Positions 9,595 through 17,750 of a DNA stretch of 64,000 bases are shown in pieces. Where the stretch lies: the NCBI RefSeq assembly GCF_001704635.1, contig NZ_MAXF01000031.1, positions 29,086 through 93,085 on the forward strand. Direction: 5' to 3'. Numbering within the stretch: position 1 is the stretch's first letter; every line of letters starts with the position of its first letter. The translations under genes were made by a program, and so were the position numbers. Below the pieces are notes generated by a model, which saw only the letters and a program-made list of their open reading frames with translations, was not told the DNA's origin and ran no database searches. Source of the stretch: Streptomyces sparsogenes. Its GTDB lineage: Bacteria > Actinomycetota > Actinomycetes > Streptomycetales > Streptomycetaceae.

Positions 9595-9831
9595 ATGCGA
9601 GCACCACCGCGTCTTTACGCCTTGGCGACCACCGCGGCGCTGACCTTGGCGGGCACCGCCCTGCCGCCCGTCGCCGGCCTGACCGATCCGCCCGCGGACC
9701 CGCCGACCCCCGGCACCACACCGCCGAAGCCGCGGGCCTCGGGCAACAAGCCTCGCCACCGCCTGGAATGCAACGGCACGCCGACCGGCTTCGGCGTGGG
9801 CCTCCGTGATCACCTGGAAGGATTGTCATGA
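9595..9831 (+). CDS. Small secreted leader protein ahead of GH6 cellulase
   Basis: A 78-residue open frame with a good ribosome site (GAGGAG seven bases before the ATG). It starts with a plausible signal peptide (MRAPPRLYALATTAALTLAG), continues with a Pro/Thr-rich stretch like a cellulase linker, and ends in a short basic and glycine-rich tail with one Cys. Its stop overlaps the GH6 start (ATGA), so translation is coupled. I do not recognise a family. It may be a genuine small exported protein, a translation-coupling leader, or the remnant of a longer gene whose linker and signal survive. It is the first gene downstream of the CebR-controlled promoter. Confidence 0.5.
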   Translation: MRAPPRLYALATTAALTLAGTALPPVAGLTDPPADPPTPGTTPPKPRASGNKPRHRLECNGTPTGFGVGLRDHLEGLS

Positions 9832-11225
9832 GCCGCACAACATCACCCCCCCGCCGCACCCGGGCCGCCGCCCTGGCCGGCTCCGCGCTGCTCGCTGCCA
9901 CCGCCCTGACGGTCTCCGCGCTCAGCGGCACCGCCACCGCCCAGGCCGACAACGGCAGAGCGGCCGCCGCGAAGGTGGACAACCCGTACGCGGGCGCCAG
10001 GGTCTACGTCAACCCCGACTGGTCCGCCAAGGCCGCCGCCGAGCCCGGCGGCAGCAAGGTCTCCAACCAACCGACCGGCATCTGGCTGGACCGCATCGCC
10101 GCCATCAACGGCACCTCCGGCGCCCGTGGCCTGCGCGCCCACCTGGACACCGCGCTGTCCCAGTCGGGCGGCAGCCCCATGGTCGTCCAGTTAGTGATCT
10201 ACGACCTGCCGGGGCGCGACTGCTCCGCGCTGGCGTCCAACGGCGAGCTGGGCCCGAACGACATCGACAAGTACAAGACCCAGTTCATCGACCCGATCGC
10301 CTCGATCCTCTCGGAGTCGAAGTACGCCAACTCCAACCTGCGGATCGTCACCACGGTCGAGATCGACTCGCTGCCCAACCTGGTCACCAACACCGGCGGC
10401 CGTCCCACCGCGACCCCGCAGTGCGACACCATGAAGGCCAACGGCAACTACATCAAGGGCGTCGGCTACGCCCTGAACAAGCTGGGCGCGGTCCCCAACG
10501 TCTACAACTACGTGGACGCCGGCCACCACGGCTGGATCGGCTGGGACGACAACTTCAACGCCACCGCCCAGGTCATCAAGCAGGCCGCCACCGCCGAGGG
10601 CAGCACGGTCGACAAGGTGGCCGGCATCATCGTCAACACGGCCAACTACAGCGCGCTGAAGGAAAACAACTTCACCATCAACGACAACGTCAACGGCACC
10701 ACCGTCCGTCAGTCGAAGTGGGTGGACTGGAACCGCTACGTCGACGAGCTGTCCTACGCCCAGGCCTTCCGGCAGGAGCTGGTCAACGTCGGCCTCCCGT
10801 CCAACATCGGCGCCCTGATCGACACCTCCCGCAACGGCTGGGGCGGCTCGGCCCGCCCGTCCGGCCCCGGCGCCAGGACCGACGTGGACACCTACGTCAA
10901 CGGCGGCCGCTACGACCGCAGGATCCACATCGGCAACTGGTGCAACCAGTCCGGCGCCGGGCTCGGCGAGCGGCCCAAGGCGGCACCCGCGGCCGGGATC
11001 GACGCGTACGTGTGGATGAAGCCCCCGGGCGAGTCCGACGGTGCCAGCTCCGCCATCCCGAACGACGAGGGCAAGGGCTTCGACCAGATGTGCGACCCGT
11101 CGTACGGGGGCAACCCGCGCAACGGCTACAACAAGACCGGCGCGCTGCCGAACGCGCCGCTGTCGGGCCACTGGTTCTCGGCCCAGTTCCAGGAGCTGCT
11201 GAAGAACGCCTACCCCGCGCTGTGA
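9828..11225 (+). CDS. GH6 cellulase (endoglucanase or cellobiohydrolase)
   Basis: A 465-residue secreted glycoside hydrolase of family 6. The signal runs from basic MSRTTSPPRRTR to about residue 39 (ATAQA). The mature enzyme has the family motifs VIYDLPGRDCSALASNGEL, with the proton-donor region, LRIVTTVEIDSLPNL, and near the C-terminus YVWMKPPGESDGAS. Unlike many Streptomyces GH6 enzymes it has no attached CBM2 domain. It is translationally coupled to the small leader gene and faces the GH48 exoglucanase across a CebR-regulated divergent promoter region. The pair would attack cellulose from complementary ends. Whether it is an endo- or exo-enzyme cannot be settled without a loop comparison. 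Confidence 0.92.
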   Translation: MSRTTSPPRRTRAAALAGSALLAATALTVSALSGTATAQADNGRAAAAKVDNPYAGARVYVNPDWSAKAAAEPGGSKVSNQPTGIWLDRIAAINGTSGARGLRAHLDTALSQSGGSPMVVQLVIYDLPGRDCSALASNGELGPNDIDKYKTQFIDPIASILSESKYANSNLRIVTTVEIDSLPNLVTNTGGRPTATPQCDTMKANGNYIKGVGYALNKLGAVPNVYNYVDAGHHGWIGWDDNFNATAQVIKQAATAEGSTVDKVAGIIVNTANYSALKENNFTINDNVNGTTVRQSKWVDWNRYVDELSYAQAFRQELVNVGLPSNIGALIDTSRNGWGGSARPSGPGARTDVDTYVNGGRYDRRIHIGNWCNQSGAGLGERPKAAPAAGIDAYVWMKPPGESDGASSAIPNDEGKGFDQMCDPSYGGNPRNGYNKTGALPNAPLSGHWFSAQFQELLKNAYPAL

Positions 11226-11273
11226 CCCGCGGATAGACCGCGGCGGGCACCCGCACACACAGCGGATCGAAGA

Positions 11274-11310
11274 GGGGCCGGTGGACGCGCACGCGCGTTC
11301 CGCCGGCCCC
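11274..11310. terminator. Hairpin terminator between GH6 and cebR
   Basis: GGGGCCGGTGGA pairs with TTCCGCCGGCCCC across a short CG-rich apex, with one G-T pair and one bulge. It lies between the convergent ends of the GH6 gene and cebR and could serve both. Confidence 0.6.
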
Positions 11311-11368
11311 GTCGGCGTTCATGGGGCATGAAGAGTTCATGAAGCGTGAAGAGGCGATCGCCCTGCCC

Positions 11369-12415
11369 TCAGGACGACCCCCGCCGCACCAGCTCGGTCG
11401 GCAGCACCAGCTGCGGCCGCTTCGAGGTGCGGTCGCCCTGGGTCTCGATCTCCTCCAGCAGCACCCGGACCATCGCCCGCCCCATCTCCTCCGTGTTCTG
11501 CCGGACGCTGGTGAGCGGCGGGTCCATGTGGCGGGCGACCGCCGAGTTGTCGAAGCCGACGAGCGCCACGTCGTCGGGCACCCGGCGGCCCTCCTCGCGC
11601 AACACCTGGCGGGCGCCCGCGGCCATCACGTCGGAGGCGGCGAAGACGGCGTCCACGTGGGGGCGGCGGCGCAGCAGTTCGCGCATCGCTCGGCGGCCGC
11701 CCTCCTCGGTGAAGTCGGCGGGTGCGATCAGGTCCGGGTCCACCTCCTGGCCCGCGGCCCGGATCGCCGCGCGGTAGCCGTCGAGGCGGCACTGCGCCAC
11801 GTACATGTCCAGCGGCCCGGTGATGGTGGCGACCGTGGTGCGGCCGCGGCCGAGGAGGTGTTCGACGGCGGACTGGGCGCCGCCCGCGTTGTCCGAGTCG
11901 ACGTACGGGACGGACTCGTGCGCGGAGCGGCGGCCGCTGAGCACCGCGGGCATCTCTATCCGCTCCAGCAGGTCGGGCAGCGGGTCGTCCGCGTGGACGG
12001 ACACCAGCAGCACCCCGTCGACGCGGTGCGCCGAGAGGTACTCGGCGAAGCGCTGGCGCTCCTTGGGGGTGCGGATGAGGGTCAGCAGCAGCTGCAGATC
12101 GGTGTCGGCCAGCTCGGCGCCGACACCGCAGATGACGTCCGAGAAGTAGGGCTCGGCGAACAGCCGGGTCTCGGGCTCGGGGATGACGAGGGCGACCGCG
12201 TCGGCGCGGTTGGCGGCCAGCGCCCGGGCCACCCGGTTGGGTACGTAGCCCAGTTCGGCGACCGCCTGCTCGACCGCGGTGCGGGTGCGGTCGCTGACCC
12301 GCGGCGAGCCGTTGATCACCCGGGACACGGTGCCGCGGCCCACCCCCGCGCGGGCCGCGACCTCTTCGAGGGTGGGCCTTCCCCGCCCCACACCGCGCCG
12401 TCGGGTTCCTGCCAT
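11369..12415 (-). CDS. cebR: CebR, LacI-family cellobiose-responsive repressor
   Basis: A 348-residue LacI/GalR regulator. The start at 12415 gives MAGTRRRGVGRGRPTLEEVAA leading into the helix-turn-helix (residues about 12-60: VAARAGVGRGTVSRVINGS, then the hinge YVPNRVARALA). The periplasmic-binding-like effector domain follows, with DGVLLVS, VGFDNS and PPLTSVRQ, the last two being standard LacI-family signatures. In Streptomyces CebR represses cellulase and cellobiose uptake genes and is released by cellobiose or cellotriose. Its position beside cebEFG-bglC and five matching 14-bp boxes here supports the assignment. It is convergent with the GH6 gene and divergent from cebE, sharing a 280-bp promoter region. 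Confidence 0.95.
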   Translation of the reverse strand: MAGTRRRGVGRGRPTLEEVAARAGVGRGTVSRVINGSPRVSDRTRTAVEQAVAELGYVPNRVARALAANRADAVALVIPEPETRLFAEPYFSDVICGVGAELADTDLQLLLTLIRTPKERQRFAEYLSAHRVDGVLLVSVHADDPLPDLLERIEMPAVLSGRRSAHESVPYVDSDNAGGAQSAVEHLLGRGRTTVATITGPLDMYVAQCRLDGYRAAIRAAGQEVDPDLIAPADFTEEGGRRAMRELLRRRPHVDAVFAASDVMAAGARQVLREEGRRVPDDVALVGFDNSAVARHMDPPLTSVRQNTEEMGRAMVRVLLEEIETQGDRTSKRPQLVLPTELVRRGSS

Positions 12416-12520
12416 GTCGCGCCTCCAGCCGTCCGGTACACCGAGCAGAACCACCCCGTGTGGGGAGCTGTTGGGCCATTCAACAGCAGGAGTGGGACCG
12501 AAAAGTTTCCGCACGCTCCC

Positions 12521-12549
12521 TTGACACCCCAGCGGCGAGCCGCGACCCT
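12521..12549 (+). promoter_or_regulatory. Probable cebE promoter
   Basis: TTGACA (12521-12526) and GACCCT (12544-12549) are separated by 17 bp. The -35 is perfect; the -10 keeps only the A at position 2 and the final T. The CebR box begins 14 bp after it, matching the layout at the GH6 promoter. Confidence 0.5.
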
Positions 12550-12563
12550 TCAAGACATCAACC

Positions 12564-12577
12564 TGGGAGCGCTCCCA
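12564..12577. promoter_or_regulatory. CebR operator (perfect palindrome) upstream of cebE
   Basis: TGGGAGCGCTCCCA, identical to the box at the GH48 gene. It lies about 120 bp upstream of the cebE start and just downstream of its predicted promoter. Confidence 0.9.
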
Positions 12578-12695
12578 CACTACCTGACACATACACAACC
12601 CGCACGTTCCCCGCCCGCGCCGAGGCACCACAAACCCCCACGCAGCGCCACCATTTGGCCGGGAGCGGTACGTCAGGGCGTCAAGGAGGACGCGA

Positions 12696-14033
12696 ATGTT
12701 AAGAAGTTCTGGTACGTACCGGCGGCGAGCGGTGACCCTCGCGGCCGTGGCGGCCCTCGGCGCCGGACTGCTCGCGGGCTGCGCCGACGACGGCGACGAC
12801 TCGAAGGGCTCGTCCGGTGGTGGCGGCGGTGGCGGCAAGGGGAAGACGACCCTCACGGTCGGCACCTTCGGCGTCTTCGGCTACAAGCAGGCCGGGCTCT
12901 ACGCCGAGTACATGAAGCTCCACCCCGATATCAACATCGAGGAAACCTCGATCGAGCGGAACGAGAACTACTACCCGCAGCTGCTGACCCACCTCGGCAC
13001 CGGCAGCGGCCTGGCCGACATCCAGGCCATCGAGATCGCCAATATCAACGAGATCACCACCACCCAGTCCGACAAGTTCGTCGACCTCGCCAAGGCGCCC
13101 GGGGTCAAGAAGGAGAACTGGCTCTCCTGGAAGTGGGCCCAGGGCACCACCAAGGACGGCAAGACCATCGGACTGGGCACGGACATCGGCCCGATGGCCA
13201 TCTGCTACCGCAAGGACCTCTTCGAGCAGGCCGGGCTGCCCACCGAGCGCGACGAGGTCGCCAAGCTGTGGGCGGGCGACTGGAACAAGTACATCGAGAC
13301 CGGCAAGAAGTACATGAAGAAGGCGCCGGGCGACACCACCTTCGTGGACTCCGCCGGCGGCGTCTACAACGCGGTGATCTCGGGTAACGCGAAGCGCTAC
13401 TACGACGAGAGCGGCAAGATCATCTACAAGGACAGCCCGTCCGTGAAGGAGGCCTGGGACCTCGCGACCACCGCGTCGGAGGAGAAGCTGACCGCCAAGC
13501 TCCAGCAGTTCCAGAAGTCCTGGGACCAGGCGTACGCGAACGGCAAGTTCGCCACCGTCTCCTGCCCGCCGTGGATGCTCGGCTACATCAAGGAGAAGTC
13601 CGGGGACAAGGCCAAGGACAAGTGGGACGTGGCCGCCGCCCCCAAGCCCGGTAACTGGGGTGGTGCCTTCATCGGCGTGCCGAAGGCGTCCAAGCACCAG
13701 GAGGAGGCGACGAAGCTCGCCGCCTGGCTGACCGCCCCCGAGCAGCAGGCCAAGGTCTTCGAGAAACAGGCCAGCTGGCCGAGCGCCCAGGCCGCCTACA
13801 GCCTGCCGCAGGTGGGCGACGCCAAGCACCCGTACTTCGGTGACGCGCCGATCGGCAAGATCTTCGCCGAGGCCGCCAAGGGCATCCCGACGCAGGTGCT
13901 CGGTCCGAAGGACCAGATCATCGGGCAGAACATCACCGACATCGGGCTGCTCCAGGTCGACCAGCAGGGCAAGTCCCCCAAGGACGCCTGGGAGGCCGCC
14001 ACCAAGACGATCGACAACGCACTGGACCAGTGA
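12696..14033 (+). CDS. cebE: CebE, cellobiose/cellotriose-binding lipoprotein
   Basis: A 445-residue solute-binding lipoprotein of the family 1 ABC sugar systems. The ATG has an AGGAGG ribosome site. An arginine-rich n-region (TYRRRAVT), a hydrophobic stretch and the lipobox LLAGC place the lipidated cysteine at residue 29, followed by an acidic segment and a glycine run. The body shows the usual features of this family (TLTVGTFGVFGYKQ, DLFEQAGLPT, AAPKPGNWGGAFIGVPKAS). It captures cello-oligosaccharides produced by the cellulases and passes them to CebFG. The ATPase is not encoded here; in Streptomyces the shared MsiK normally energises this transporter. The sequence also encodes the short gap before cebF. 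Confidence 0.95.
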   Translation: MLRSSGTYRRRAVTLAAVAALGAGLLAGCADDGDDSKGSSGGGGGGGKGKTTLTVGTFGVFGYKQAGLYAEYMKLHPDINIEETSIERNENYYPQLLTHLGTGSGLADIQAIEIANINEITTTQSDKFVDLAKAPGVKKENWLSWKWAQGTTKDGKTIGLGTDIGPMAICYRKDLFEQAGLPTERDEVAKLWAGDWNKYIETGKKYMKKAPGDTTFVDSAGGVYNAVISGNAKRYYDESGKIIYKDSPSVKEAWDLATTASEEKLTAKLQQFQKSWDQAYANGKFATVSCPPWMLGYIKEKSGDKAKDKWDVAAAPKPGNWGGAFIGVPKASKHQEEATKLAAWLTAPEQQAKVFEKQASWPSAQAAYSLPQVGDAKHPYFGDAPIGKIFAEAAKGIPTQVLGPKDQIIGQNITDIGLLQVDQQGKSPKDAWEAATKTIDNALDQ

Positions 14034-14040
14034 GCCCGGG

Positions 14041-15066
14041 ATGACACCCCCTTCCGGTTTCACTGCTGGTACGGCCGCGCCCCCCACAGGGCAGGGGGGC
14101 GCGGCCCCGCGCGCCGCGGCCGTCAAGGCCCCCGATCCCGGCGAGGAGCGGCGTCGCGCCCGGCGCAGCCGCCGCTACCGCTGGGACATCAAGTACTCCC
14201 CGTACGCGTTCGTCGCCCCCTTCTTCGTCTTCTTCGCGGCCTTCGGGCTCTTCCCGCTGCTGTACACGGGCTGGGCCTCGCTGCATCGGGTGGAGCTGAC
14301 CGACCCCACCCATATGGAGTGGGCGGGGTGGCACAACTACTCGCGGCTGTGGGACGACGAGTTCTTCTGGAACGCGCTCCAGAACACGTTCACCATCGGG
14401 GTGATCTCGACCGTTCCGCAGTTGCTGATGGCCCTCGGCCTCGCGCATCTGCTGAACTACAAGCTGCGCGGCTCGATGTTCTTCCGGGTGGCGATCCTCA
14501 CCCCGTACGCCACCTCGGTGGCCGCCGCGACCCTGGTGTTCGTGCTGCTCTTCGGGCGCGACTACGGGATGATCAACTGGGCGCTGGGGCTGGTCGGGAT
14601 CGACAACATCGACTGGCAGAACGGCACCTGGACCTCCCAGCTCGCGGTGTCCACCATCGTCATCTGGCGGTGGACGGGGTACAACGCGCTGATCTACCTG
14701 GCCGCCATGCAGGCCGTGCCGAACGACCTGTACGAGTCGGCGGCGCTGGACGGCGCCTCGCGCTGGCAGCAGTTCGTCCACGTCACGATCCCCTCGCTGC
14801 GGCCGACGATCCTGTTCACGGTCGTCGTCTCGACCATCGGGGCCACCCAGCTCTTCGGTGAGCCGCTGCTGTTCAACGGGGCCGCCGGGGCCACCGGAGG
14901 GCCCGACCACCAGTACCAGACGCTCGGGCTGTACCTGTACGAGCAGGGCTGGGTGAACCTGCACCTCGGCCGGTCCTCGGCGATCGCCTGGACGATGTTC
15001 CTGATCCTGCTGCTGATCGCCGCCGTGAACGCGATCGTGGCCCGTCGGCTGCGCAAGAGCCAGTGA
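14041..15066 (+). CDS. cebF: CebF, cello-oligosaccharide ABC permease
   Basis: A 341-residue integral membrane permease. The ATG at 14041 lies seven bases after the cebE stop; the longer open frame upstream overlaps cebE and is rejected. A 45-residue cytoplasmic tail rich in Arg precedes six predicted membrane segments, starting with YAFVAPFFVFFAAFGLF. The cytoplasmic EAA loop that contacts the ATPase is visible as YESAALDGASRWQQF followed by IPSLRP. It forms the heterodimeric channel with CebG and shares the cebE operon and its CebR control. Confidence 0.94.
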   Translation: MTPPSGFTAGTAAPPTGQGGAAPRAAAVKAPDPGEERRRARRSRRYRWDIKYSPYAFVAPFFVFFAAFGLFPLLYTGWASLHRVELTDPTHMEWAGWHNYSRLWDDEFFWNALQNTFTIGVISTVPQLLMALGLAHLLNYKLRGSMFFRVAILTPYATSVAAATLVFVLLFGRDYGMINWALGLVGIDNIDWQNGTWTSQLAVSTIVIWRWTGYNALIYLAAMQAVPNDLYESAALDGASRWQQFVHVTIPSLRPTILFTVVVSTIGATQLFGEPLLFNGAAGATGGPDHQYQTLGLYLYEQGWVNLHLGRSSAIAWTMFLILLLIAAVNAIVARRLRKSQ

Positions 15067-15084
15067 GTTGCCCGAGGGAGAACC

Positions 15085-15993
15085 ATGAGCGCTGTTATCT
15101 CTTCCGGTAGGGCCGCCGAGGGCGTGAAGAGCCCGGACGGCGGGGCGGGCAAGGGGGCCAAGGGCGCCGGCCGGCACCTGCACGGCGGCAAGGTGACCTA
15201 CGCCGTCCTGATCCTCTTCACCATCGGCTCGCTCTTCCCGCTGGTGTGGACGGCCATCGCGGCCTCCCGCACCAACACCCGGCTCGCCGAGACACCGCCG
15301 CCCTTCTGGTTCGGCGGCAACCTGTTCAAGAACCTGGACACGGCGTGGAACGACGCCAACATGGGCTCCGCGCTGCTCAACACCACGGTGGTGGCGGGGA
15401 CCATCGCGGTGGGCACCGTGCTGTTCTCGACCATCGCGGGCTTCGCCTTCGCCAAGCTGCGCTTCCGGTTCAAGAACCTGCTGATGATGCTGACCATCGG
15501 GACGATGATGGTGCCGCCCCAGCTCAGCGTGGTCCCGCTGTACATGACCATCGCCAAGCTGGAGTGGACCGACCAGCTCCAGGCCGTCATCCTGCCCACG
15601 CTGGTCAGCGCCTTCGGGGTGTTCTTCATGCGGCAGTACCTGACCCAGGCGCTGCCGACCGAGCTGATCGAGGCCGCCCGGGTGGACGGCGCCAGCAGCC
15701 TGCGGATCATCTGGCACGTGGTGTTCCCGGCCGCGCGTCCGGCCATGGCCGTGCTGGGTATGCTCACCTTCGTACAGGCGTGGAACGACTTCTTCTGGCC
15801 CATCATCGCACTCACCCAGAACGGCAGTCCGACCGTGCAGGTGGCCCTGACCGGTCTTGGCCGGGGCTACATCCCCGACCAGTCGGTGATCATGGCCGGG
15901 GCGCTGCTCGGTACCCTGCCGCTGCTGATCGCCTTCGTGCTCTTCGGCAAGCAGATCGTCGGGGGCATCATGCAGGGCGCGGTCAAGGGCTGA
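15085..15993 (+). CDS. cebG: CebG, cello-oligosaccharide ABC permease
   Basis: A 302-residue permease of the MalG type. An unstructured Gly/Lys-rich N-terminus of about 30 residues precedes six membrane segments. The EAA loop is [16 protein letters not shown] followed by the conserved PAARP. It pairs with CebF to form the transport channel. The ribosome site GGGAGAA lies just upstream of the ATG, and 18 bases separate it from cebF. A strong hairpin follows the gene, so it is probably the last cistron of the main cebEFG transcript. Confidence 0.94.
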   Translation: MSAVISSGRAAEGVKSPDGGAGKGAKGAGRHLHGGKVTYAVLILFTIGSLFPLVWTAIAASRTNTRLAETPPPFWFGGNLFKNLDTAWNDANMGSALLNTTVVAGTIAVGTVLFSTIAGFAFAKLRFRFKNLLMMLTIGTMMVPPQLSVVPLYMTIAKLEWTDQLQAVILPTLVSAFGVFFMRQYLTQALPTELIEAARVDGASSLRIIWHVVFPAARPAMAVLGMLTFVQAWNDFFWPIIALTQNGSPTVQVALTGLGRGYIPDQSVIMAGALLGTLPLLIAFVLFGKQIVGGIMQGAVKG

Positions 15994-16015
15994 CCGGCCA
16001 GGGCCCGGGCGACCG

Positions 16016-16048
16016 GGGCGCGCCGGTCACCCCGTGACCGGCGCGCCC
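16016..16048. terminator. 15-bp perfect hairpin between cebG and bglC
   Basis: GGGCGCGCCGGTCAC pairs perfectly with GTGACCGGCGCGCCC across a CCC loop, 23 bases after the cebG stop. It has no T-run, as is usual in Streptomyces, and could terminate or attenuate cebEFG transcription ahead of bglC. Confidence 0.7.
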
Positions 16049-16080
16049 TCGGCCCCCGCGCCATCGCCCTCCGTCCGCTC

Positions 16081-16138
16081 CGCCCTCCGAAACCCCCTCG
16101 TCCCCGCCCTCCGAACCCCTTCACCTCCGCCCTCCGAA
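16081..16138 (+). repeat. Three copies of CGCCCTCCGAA upstream of bglC
   Basis: Exact 11-bp units CGCCCTCCGAA start at 16081, 16105 and 16128 (spacing 24 and 23 bp) in a pyrimidine-rich stretch between the hairpin and the bglC CebR box. No known protein site is recognised. Confidence 0.7.
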
Positions 16139-16173
16139 CCCCCCTCCCTTCCGCCCCGCACCACGACTTCGAA

Positions 16174-16187
16174 TGGGAGCGCTTCCA
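16174..16187. promoter_or_regulatory. CebR operator overlapping bglC start
   Basis: TGGGAGCGCTTCCA (one mismatch) ends on the A of the bglC start codon. Its GGGAG also occupies the ribosome-binding position seven bases before the ATG, so operator and translation signal coincide. Confidence 0.85.
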
Positions 16188-17590
16188 TGAGTCTGACCTT
16201 CCCCCCCGGCTTCCTGTGGGGCACGGCCGCCGCCGCCTACCAGGTCGAAGGCGCCGCACAGGAGGACGGGCGCACCCCGTCCATCTGGGACACCTTCAGC
16301 CATACGCCCGGCAAGACGATCGGCGGCGACACCGGTGACGTGGCCATCGACCACTACCACCGCTTCCGCGACGACGTCCGCCTGATGTCGGAGCTGGGCC
16401 TGGGCGCGTACCGCTTCTCGGTGTCCTGGTCCCGGGTCCAGCCCACCGGCCGTGGGCCGGCCGTGCAGCGCGGGCTCGACTTCTACCGCGCGCTGGTCGA
16501 CGAGCTGCTGGCGGCCGGCATCCAGCCGGCGCTGACCCTCTACCACTGGGACCTGCCGCAGGAGCTGGAGAACACCGGCGGCTGGCCGGAGCGCGAGACC
16601 GCCGAGCGGTTCGCCGAGTACGCCGGGATCGTCGCCGAGGCGCTCGGCGACCGCGTCGAGTTCTGGATCACCGTCAACGAGCCGTGGTGCAGCGCGTTCC
16701 TCGGCTACGGGTCCGGGGTGCACGCCCCCGGCCGCACCGAGCGACTCGCCCCGCTGCGCGCCGCCCATCACCTCAACCTCGCCCACGGCCTCGGCGCCCA
16801 GGCGCTGCGCGCCGCGCTGCCCGCGCGCGCCCAGATCGCCATCAGCCTCAACCCGTCGGTGGTCAGGCCGCTCACCCAGCAGCCCCAGGACCTGGACGCC
16901 CAGCGGCGCATCGACGCGCTGGCCAACCGGGTCTTCTCCGGCCCGCTGCTGCGCGGCGCCTACCCCAGCGACCTGATCGCGGACACCGCGTCCATCACCG
17001 ACTGGTCCTTCGTGCGCGACGGCGACCTGTCGATCATCAAGCACCCGCTCGACGCGCTGGGCATCAACTACTACACCCCGGCCCTGGTGTCCGCCCCCGC
17101 CGACGGCGAGCGCGGCCCCCGCCACGACGGCCACGGCGCCAGCGAGCACTCCCCCTGGCCCGGTTCGGAGCGCGTGGCCTTCCACCAGACGCCGGGCGAG
17201 CGCACCGAGATGGGCTGGACGATCGACCCGACCGGGCTGCACGAGCTGCTGATGCGCTACAGCCGCGAGGCGCCGGGCGTGCCGCTGTACATCACCGAGA
17301 ACGGCGCCGCCTTCGACGACAAGCCGGACGCGGAGGGGGTGGTCCAGGACCAGGACCGCATCGAGTACCTGCGCGCCCACCTGGCCGCCGCCCATCGCGC
17401 CATCGCGGACGGGGCCGATCTGCGCGGCTACTTCCTCTGGTCGATGATGGACAACTTCGAATGGGCGTACGGCTACAGCAAGCGGTTCGGCGCGGTCTAC
17501 GTGGACTACGCGACCATGGCCCGCGTCCCCAAGGCCAGCGCCCACTGGTACGGGCAGGTGGCCCGTACGGGTGAGGTGCCCGAGGCGTAG
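16187..17590 (+). CDS. bglC: BglC, GH1 beta-glucosidase
   Basis: A 467-residue intracellular beta-glucosidase of glycoside hydrolase family 1. The family N-terminal signature [19 protein letters not shown] follows directly on the chosen ATG, which rules out the longer in-frame extension to 16034. The acid/base glutamate is in TVNEPW (Glu165) and the nucleophile in ITENGAAF (Glu371). No signal peptide is present, so it cleaves cellobiose imported by CebEFG to glucose in the cytoplasm. It has its own CebR box over the ribosome site. A hairpin separates it from cebG, allowing expression to differ from that of the transporter. Confidence 0.96.
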   Translation: MSLTFPPGFLWGTAAAAYQVEGAAQEDGRTPSIWDTFSHTPGKTIGGDTGDVAIDHYHRFRDDVRLMSELGLGAYRFSVSWSRVQPTGRGPAVQRGLDFYRALVDELLAAGIQPALTLYHWDLPQELENTGGWPERETAERFAEYAGIVAEALGDRVEFWITVNEPWCSAFLGYGSGVHAPGRTERLAPLRAAHHLNLAHGLGAQALRAALPARAQIAISLNPSVVRPLTQQPQDLDAQRRIDALANRVFSGPLLRGAYPSDLIADTASITDWSFVRDGDLSIIKHPLDALGINYYTPALVSAPADGERGPRHDGHGASEHSPWPGSERVAFHQTPGERTEMGWTIDPTGLHELLMRYSREAPGVPLYITENGAAFDDKPDAEGVVQDQDRIEYLRAHLAAAHRAIADGADLRGYFLWSMMDNFEWAYGYSKRFGAVYVDYATMARVPKASAHWYGQVARTGEVPEA

Positions 17591-17597
17591 GACGTCA

Positions 17598-17626
17598 CGA
17601 CCCGGTCGCGGCCGGCGGCCGGGTCG
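17598..17626 (+). terminator. Hairpin after bglC
   Basis: CGACCCGG pairs with CCGGGTCG across a 13-base GC-rich loop, eight bases after the bglC stop. It is a modest but plausible terminator. Confidence 0.45.
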
Positions 17627-17750
17627 AGCCCGTACCGGCATACGGGCGTGCCTTTCCTCCGAACGGCCCAGTCGAGGCCGCCGCACCTGGGCGGCGACTG
17701 GAATGTGCTGGTAAATCTGGCATATCCAGACTCGTCGGCAAGGGTGAGGC

